From Baffinella frigidus (taxonomy: Eukaryota > Cryptophyceae > Cryptomonadales > Baffinellaceae): a DNA stretch of 17,170 nt. The position numbers and the translations under genes are program-made. Every line of letters starts with the position of its first letter. The first letter of the stretch is position 1. The notes under the pieces were generated by a model. It had not been told where the DNA came from. It searched no databases and saw only the letters and a list, made by a program, of their open reading frames with translations. This document shows, piece after piece, positions 16,701 through 17,170 of this stretch. Location of the stretch: positions 430,352 through 447,521 of the forward strand of contig MU646366.1 of NCBI GenBank assembly GCA_026770585.1. Direction: 5' to 3'.

Positions 16701-17138
16701 TCTGTATGGGTTGAACACATGATCCTTCCAAGCGTTGCGCGTGGCGCACCCGAGCCCGCGTCGCAACCCCTCTCTCCGCGACCCTGGTGTTTGCTAGCTA
16801 GCGCCGCGCCCCACCGCCGCCAACAACCTTGTCCGGCACCGTGCCTGAAGTTGTGAACCTGAGACCAAAACGCCCTCTTTCCAGCCGGCAGCAGCCTGCA
16901 AATGCTGCCCACTTTTGCCGGTTAACGTGAGTTCCTGCCGCATCGCCCATGTCACGCGGGCCAACATGCCGTTCCGCGAGCCAACAGTGCCGGGCGCATC
17001 CGAATAGGAATGTGGTTATCTGCGTCGCCGTTCGGGGGGGCGGTTATCGAAGCGATGTCTGAAGAAGGGGCGCGGGTCTGGTTGCATGGCAGGTTCGGCA
17101 CGCCACAGACCTCGACAGCAACGCCCTCACCACCGCTG
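8437..17138 (+). CDS. Multi-exon scaffold protein with two PDZ domains, 3' end outside window
   Basis: Likely an intracellular adaptor that binds C-terminal peptides through PDZ domains. Inferred exons: 8437-8622, 8763-8840, 8894-8932, 9251-9316, 9351-9485, 9851-10015, 10536-10712, 11176-11295, 12009-12288, 12689-12851, 13289-13382, 13606-13665, 13888-13963, 14511-14647, 14931-15375, 15867-15934, 16404-16541 and 17093-17138. This gives about 820 residues with consistent phase. Order: charged helical N-terminus, possible DIL segment (about 124-168), acidic stretch, Lys/Glu helix, PDZ1 (about 455-535), Ala/Pro-rich linker (about 593-726), PDZ2 (about 727-800). Weak points: the start ATG (8293 is also open), the ends of exons 3, 5 and 9, possible missed exons at 9486-9850 and 16542-17092, and the last exon. 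Exon 17 has an alternative copy at 16274. The two PDZ domains are secure; the overall family is not assigned. Confidence 0.72.
9351..9485 (+). CDS. PDZ-gene exon 5, possible DIL (dilute) domain segment
   Basis: Translates as VHLDASHTLLASILGLLITA then LDSLHIIWCDTCELLHILR. The pattern of a leucine-rich helix followed by W..(D/N)T.ELLH.L resembles the DIL domain of class V myosins and afadin (FWLSNT..LLH.L). The acceptor GAGTCAG|GTG follows a 34-nt intron. The 3' end is ambiguous: CGT|GTTGGT at 9473 or GAA|GTTATA at 9485 are both phase 0. The match is short and by memory of the family pattern. Confidence 0.4.
9559..9600 (+). mobile_element. TAGCTCYGYCT family 5' end, copy in PDZ-gene intron
   Basis: TAGCTCTGCCTGGGTTCATC followed by TGGGCTC, matching the starts at 3482, 5997 and 11306. 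Only the 5' ~40 bases are comparable by eye. Confidence 0.35.
9741..9848 (+). repeat. CCCTAAA tract abutting exon 6 acceptor
   Basis: CCCTAAACC with variants CCCTCAACC and CCCCAACC, ending within 2-8 nt of the acceptor CTCGCAG at 9844-9850. The sense strand is C-rich. Confidence 0.9.
9851..10015 (+). CDS. PDZ-gene exon 6, acidic stretch
   Basis: Phase 0 exon of 55 codons: TQIASMFAHGEDESEYGSEE followed by a run dominated by Glu, Asp and Gly. Acceptor TCGCAG|ACA, donor GATGAG|GTACCC with a C run directly after GT. An acidic disordered linker is likely. Confidence 0.65.
10126..10400 (+). repeat. Duplicated ~70-bp intronic segment
   Basis: 10126-10198 and 10333-10400 share ACAGCTATA, GGCATTC and GCTGTGAGTGTCAG, then CAGGCTTCT, about 205 bp apart, both in the intron between exons 6 and 7. 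Confidence 0.75.
10460..10523 (+). repeat. 11-bp tandem repeat (ACTGAGGTGTG)n
   Basis: About five and a half copies of ACTGAGGTGTG ending 12 nt before the exon 7 acceptor (10531-10535). Each unit carries AGGTGTG, a potential donor-like string. Confidence 0.9.
10536..10712 (+). CDS. PDZ-gene exon 7
   Basis: 59 codons, GEMVRKENRNLNTTPVAKGA to LHQAITGLDAVDE, phase 0 at both ends. Acceptor CTTGCAG|GGT, donor GATGAG|GTTATC. Its ending AVDE joins smoothly to VSKVLAARKKRIEEAE in exon 8. No domain recognised; Gly-rich in the middle. Confidence 0.68.
10701..10776 (+). repeat. Duplicated 5' splice site flanking a (TC)n microsatellite
   Basis: GCTGTGGATGAG|GT at 10701-10714 and GCCGTGGATGAG|GT at 10763-10776 flank about 23 TC units (10717-10762). 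Both donor copies are intact and 62 bp apart. Confidence 0.9.
10872..10960 (+). repeat. GCCTACCGTAG core copy and a 20-bp tandem pair
   Basis: GCCTACCGTAG at 10872-10882 is shared with the inverted-repeat elements at 8966, 12376 and 13049. Just downstream (about 10917-10957) two 20-bp units, ACGGCGTCTCATGGTACTAG and ACGGTGTCTAGTGGTACTAG, lie in tandem. Confidence 0.6.
11057..11083 (+). pseudogene. Echo copy of exon 8 start with in-frame stop
   Basis: After an acceptor-like GAGAAG, the sequence reads VSNVLAAE then TAA, against VSKVLAAR in the true exon 8, 119 bp downstream. A decoy acceptor; inclusion would terminate the protein. Confidence 0.75.
11176..11295 (+). CDS. PDZ-gene exon 8, coiled-coil-like helix
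   Basis: 40 codons, VSKVLAARKKRIEEAERSKL to EQATHLELQ, phase 0. Heptad-like Lys/Glu/Leu content continues into exon 9 (QLRSFEKRIQNKHQ), suggesting a helical or coiled-coil segment. Acceptor GATCAG|GTG, donor CTTCAG|GTCC. Preceded by an echo copy at 11057. Confidence 0.68.
11306..11433 (+). mobile_element. ~126-bp intronic element with 8-bp terminal inverted repeats
   Basis: Begins TAGCTCCGTCTCAGCTTATT and ends GACGGAGC (GCTCCGTC at 11308-11315 inverted at 11426-11433). It starts only 10 nt after the exon 8 donor. The 5' end matches the TAGCTCYGYCT family; the 3' part resembles the copy at 3480-3605. Confidence 0.45.
11434..11856. other. Rest of intron 8, no recognised feature
   Basis: AT-richer around 11490-11640 with nothing recognised. 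A minus-strand open frame at 11636-11899 has no identifiable content. Confidence 0.3.
11857..12000 (+). repeat. CCATAAA/CCCTAAA tract upstream of exon 9
   Basis: Variants CCATACA, CCATAAA, CCCTAAA and CCCCAAACTC run to within 8 nt of the acceptor CCCGCAG at 12002-12008; sense strand C-rich. Confidence 0.88.
12009..12288 (+). CDS. PDZ-gene exon 9, helix then Pro/Ser linker (3' end uncertain)
   Basis: Starts QLRSFEKRIQNKHQASPAAA after CCCGCAG, continuing the helix of exon 8, then turns Pro-rich. The donor at 12288 (CGTCGCG|GTGTAT) has phase 1 and fits exon 10. The near-identical earlier donor at 12144 (GTTGCG|GTGTAT) is phase 0 and does not. The stretch between is a tandem duplication (period about 138) that carries intron-like hydrophobic translation, so a small intron inside this exon is also possible. 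Confidence 0.5.
12106..12320 (+). repeat. Tandem duplication across the exon 9 donor
   Basis: 12106-12180 and 12244-12320 share CTCCCCGGGCAAGCCTCTCG, then GGAAGCG, GTGTATCCGCTCG and TTCCTACTT. The duplicated unit spans coding sequence, the 5' splice site and the start of the intron. Confidence 0.85.
12376..12475. mobile_element. 100-bp element with 26-bp terminal inverted repeats
   Basis: The left arm 12376-12401 starts TAATTCCGGCGTCAACCTAG. The right arm 12450-12475 is its reverse complement at 23 of 26 positions. The interior carries CTACGGTAGGC (12416-12426), the inverse of the shared GCCTACCGTAG core. An extra copy of the arm (GATTCCGGCGTCAACCTG) is just upstream near 12351. Non-coding; MITE or introner-like. 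Confidence 0.75.
12663..12688 (+). repeat. Short AACCCCAAACCC tract at exon 10 acceptor
   Basis: Degenerate telomere-like tract ending in the acceptor AACCAG at 12683-12688. Confidence 0.7.
12689..12851 (+). CDS. PDZ-gene exon 10, start of PDZ1
   Basis: Reads EGYDECDTSMDFVIDEIPDA, a Pro/Ala stretch, then CGLGVALQGIPAG. CGLGV matches the GLGF carboxylate-binding loop that begins a PDZ domain. Acceptor AACCAG|GC, donor GGCGG|GTACG; enters with 2 nt and leaves with 2 nt. Confidence 0.75.
13049..13118. mobile_element. 70-bp element with 19-bp terminal inverted repeats
   Basis: Left arm AGGGTACGTACGTCTACGG (13049-13067) and right arm 13100-13118 are reverse complements at 17 of 19 positions. The interior has GCCTACCGTAGTCAA at 13083-13097, identical over 15 bases to 9023-9037. 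Located in the intron between exons 10 and 11. Confidence 0.75.
13185..13219 (+). pseudogene. Echo copy of exon 11 5' end with acceptor
   Basis: After CCACAG the sequence reads FLIAGQIPAS in the phase of exon 11 (FLITGLIPAS), then homology ends. The period is 104 bp. A decoy acceptor lacking the GD..E.IDG half of the PDZ. Confidence 0.8.
13227..13285 (+). repeat. CCCTGAA/CCCTAAA tract upstream of exon 11
   Basis: CACCCTGAACCCTAG then CCCCTAAACCTCAATCC, ending just before the acceptor ATCCACAG at 13281-13288. Confidence 0.75.
13289..14647 (+). CDS. PDZ-gene exons 11-14, core of PDZ1 and following linker
   Basis: Exon 11 (13289-13382) gives FLITGLIPASSAFRSELLRV then GDRVEYIDGCD. Exon 12 (13606-13665) gives VASLPIDAVAAMLLGPPATQ. 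Exon 13 (13888-13963) gives VLLDVIRDVGGSTSMRIRAG. Exon 14 (14511-14647) gives SEDFLMACPEARRAPVAPAR and a Pro/Ala tail. With exon 10 this forms a full PDZ fold: GLGV loop, PASSAF turn, GDRVE.IDG, helix, and a TQVLL strand. All phases match. Exon 14 has an upstream near-full copy at 14391. Confidence 0.82.
14391..14465 (+). pseudogene. Tandem copy of exon 14 (alternative exon or decoy)
   Basis: Acceptor-like GCAAACAG at 14383-14390, then GATCCGAGGACTTGATCC, giving SEDLILACPSPRRAPVPPAR against SEDFLMACPEARRAPVAPAR. It starts exactly 120 bp before the true exon and stays open in the same frame through to it, so retention of both copies is also possible. Confidence 0.7.
14931..15375 (+). CDS. PDZ-gene exon 15, Ala/Pro linker and start of PDZ2
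   Basis: 148 codons in the frame starting GCG CGC GCA at 14931: ARASALSAQHHLVAIVPAAH, a long Ala/Pro/Thr/Ser stretch, an acidic Gly-rich end and CGVGLGFSYDPASG. All three plus-strand frames are open through much of it because it is so GC-rich. The chosen frame is the one that ends in the PDZ GVGLGF loop and matches phase on both sides. Acceptor GGCACAG|GCG, donor GGCG|GTGAGG. Confidence 0.78.
15536..15562 (+). repeat. Short TGTAGGG/TTTAGGG tract
   Basis: GGTGTAGGGTGTAGGGTTTAG, G-rich on the sense strand, one of the few tracts with the opposite orientation to its host gene. Confidence 0.75.
15615..15800 (+). repeat. Two echo copies of exon 16 acceptor within 78-109-bp repeats
   Basis: CACCAGGCCTGCGGGTGCGG (exon-like start 15676) and CACCAGGGCTGCGGGTGCGG (15785) precede the true CACCAGGGTTGCGGGTGCGG (15867). 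The flanking CGACCCATCACGCGTG is also repeated at 15617 and 15695. Each copy has a usable AG but the coding match stops after about 16 nt. Confidence 0.8.
15867..15934 (+). CDS. PDZ-gene exon 16, PDZ2 middle
   Basis: 22 codons plus 2 nt: LRVRAMAPGIAASFSEGDHL then VE. This is the PDZ region with the P..A....GD.L.EV pattern. It joins exon 15 in phase 1 and exon 17 in phase 0. Donor GTCGAG|GTACCC followed by a C run. Confidence 0.85.
15953..16235 (+). repeat. Long CCCTAAA/CCCCAAA tract between exons 16 and 17
   Basis: The longest telomere-like tract in the window: perfect CCCTAAA runs (15957-15979, 16116-16155), a CCCCAAA run (16152-16200) and CCATAAA/CCCGAAA variants. Sense strand C-rich, ending about 38 nt before the first exon 17 copy. 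Confidence 0.92.
16274..16350 (+). pseudogene. First copy of exon 17 (alternative exon or decoy)
   Basis: CACCAG|GTGGACGGTATCCG gives VDGIRVDTHAMVAASLLRGA then PGSRVT, after which homology to PDZ2 is lost (PYAS). Copy 2 at 16404 keeps TLRVAHP. The period is 130 bp. Both have the same acceptor and phase. A mutually exclusive exon is possible but the last strand of the fold would be missing. Confidence 0.7.
16404..16541 (+). CDS. PDZ-gene exon 17, end of PDZ2
   Basis: 46 codons: VDGIRVDTNAMVAASLLWGA then PGSRVTLRVAHPSPDARAAT. Completes PDZ2 (VDG..V....A..LL.G..GS.VTLRV). The donor GACGCTG|GTGCGT at 16541 is inferred; without it the frame runs to a TAA about 9 codons later, which could be the real end of the protein. 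Confidence 0.8.
16484..16830 (+). repeat. Diverged repeats of the exon 17 3' end
   Basis: TTGCGCGTGGCGCACCCGAG near 16735 echoes TGCGCGTGGCGCATCCGAG near 16484. CTTCTCTCCGCGAC-like strings recur near 16523, 16604 and 16767, and GCGCCCCACCGCC followed by CAACAAC at 16665 and 16806. These are two or three shuffled copies after the PDZ2 coding end. Confidence 0.7.
16831..17092. other. Unassigned stretch near right edge
   Basis: No recognised exon. A possible small exon after TTTCCAG near 16883, ending at CCG|GTTAAC, is not supported by similarity. The remainder holds only a G7 run near 17034. Confidence 0.3.
17093..17138 (+). CDS. Possible last visible exon of the PDZ gene
   Basis: After GGCAG the frame in phase with exon 17 gives VRHATDLDSNALTTA, ending at GCTG|GTCTGC and a C run. 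The same GTCTGC plus C-run donor is seen after calpain exon 8 and PDZ-gene exon 11, which supports a real 5' splice site. No domain. Confidence 0.4.
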
Positions 17139-17143
17139 GTCTG

Positions 17144-17170
17144 CCCCCCCCCCCCCCCCCCCCCCCCCCC
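17144..17170 (+). repeat. Poly-C run of 27 at window end
   Basis: The window ends inside an uninterrupted C run directly after a donor-like GTCTG. It may be a genuine intron-start homopolymer, expanded or truncated by assembly. Confidence 0.9.

Noticed and set aside
1-17170. tRNA, rRNA or other structured RNA genes
   Set aside because: No cloverleaf, rRNA core or snRNA sequence was recognised on either strand by eye.

Overview
This is a piece of nuclear DNA from a eukaryote, most likely a GC-rich protist or alga whose telomere-type repeat is TTTAGGG (as in plants, green algae and many alveolates). Reading frames are broken into short exons of 39-445 nt that rejoin in phase across GT-AG and some GC-AG introns. 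Introns are full of degenerate TTTAGGG/CCCTAAA tracts. I cannot name the species. TTTAGGG telomeres, GC donors and AG|G acceptors fit alveolates such as dinoflagellates or chromerids, but a prasinophyte-like green alga is not excluded.

Layout. 1-3711: no recognisable gene. It begins with a TTTAGGG tract and then holds several families of diverged tandem, inverted and dispersed repeats. 3712-7517, minus strand: the 5' part of a papain-fold calpain gene, rebuilt here as nine exons (about 355 residues) with unbroken phase, containing the catalytic cysteine motif SLGDCWFLGAL. The His/Asn half of the catalytic domain is not visible in the window. 7518-8436: a divergent intergenic region of about 920 bp with an AT-rich palindrome and about three 175-180 bp tandem repeats. 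8437-17138, plus strand: a long multi-exon gene (about 18 exons, about 820 residues, open at the right edge). It encodes a scaffold-like protein with a basic/acidic helical N-terminal region, a possible DIL (dilute) helix segment, an acidic stretch, a short coiled-coil-like segment, one PDZ domain, an Ala/Pro-rich linker and a second PDZ domain. The window ends in a run of 27 C.

The most unusual feature is the introns. Next to many exons there is a second, usually truncated copy of the exon edge together with its splice site, produced by local tandem duplications with periods of about 60-315 bp. Two PDZ-region exons are duplicated over most or all of their length (periods 120 and 130 bp). Introns also carry 70-126 bp elements with terminal inverted repeats, several sharing the core GCCTACCGTAG, and telomere-like CCCTAA tracts that mostly follow the sense strand and often lie just upstream of the 3' splice site. 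Together this looks like a genome where introns and exon boundaries are being created and reshuffled by tandem duplication and small introner-like elements.

Limits: exon borders were inferred by eye from protein similarity, splice dinucleotides and phase. There is no transcript support, and some borders in the plus-strand gene (start codon, exons 3, 5 and 9, and the 3' end) are uncertain.
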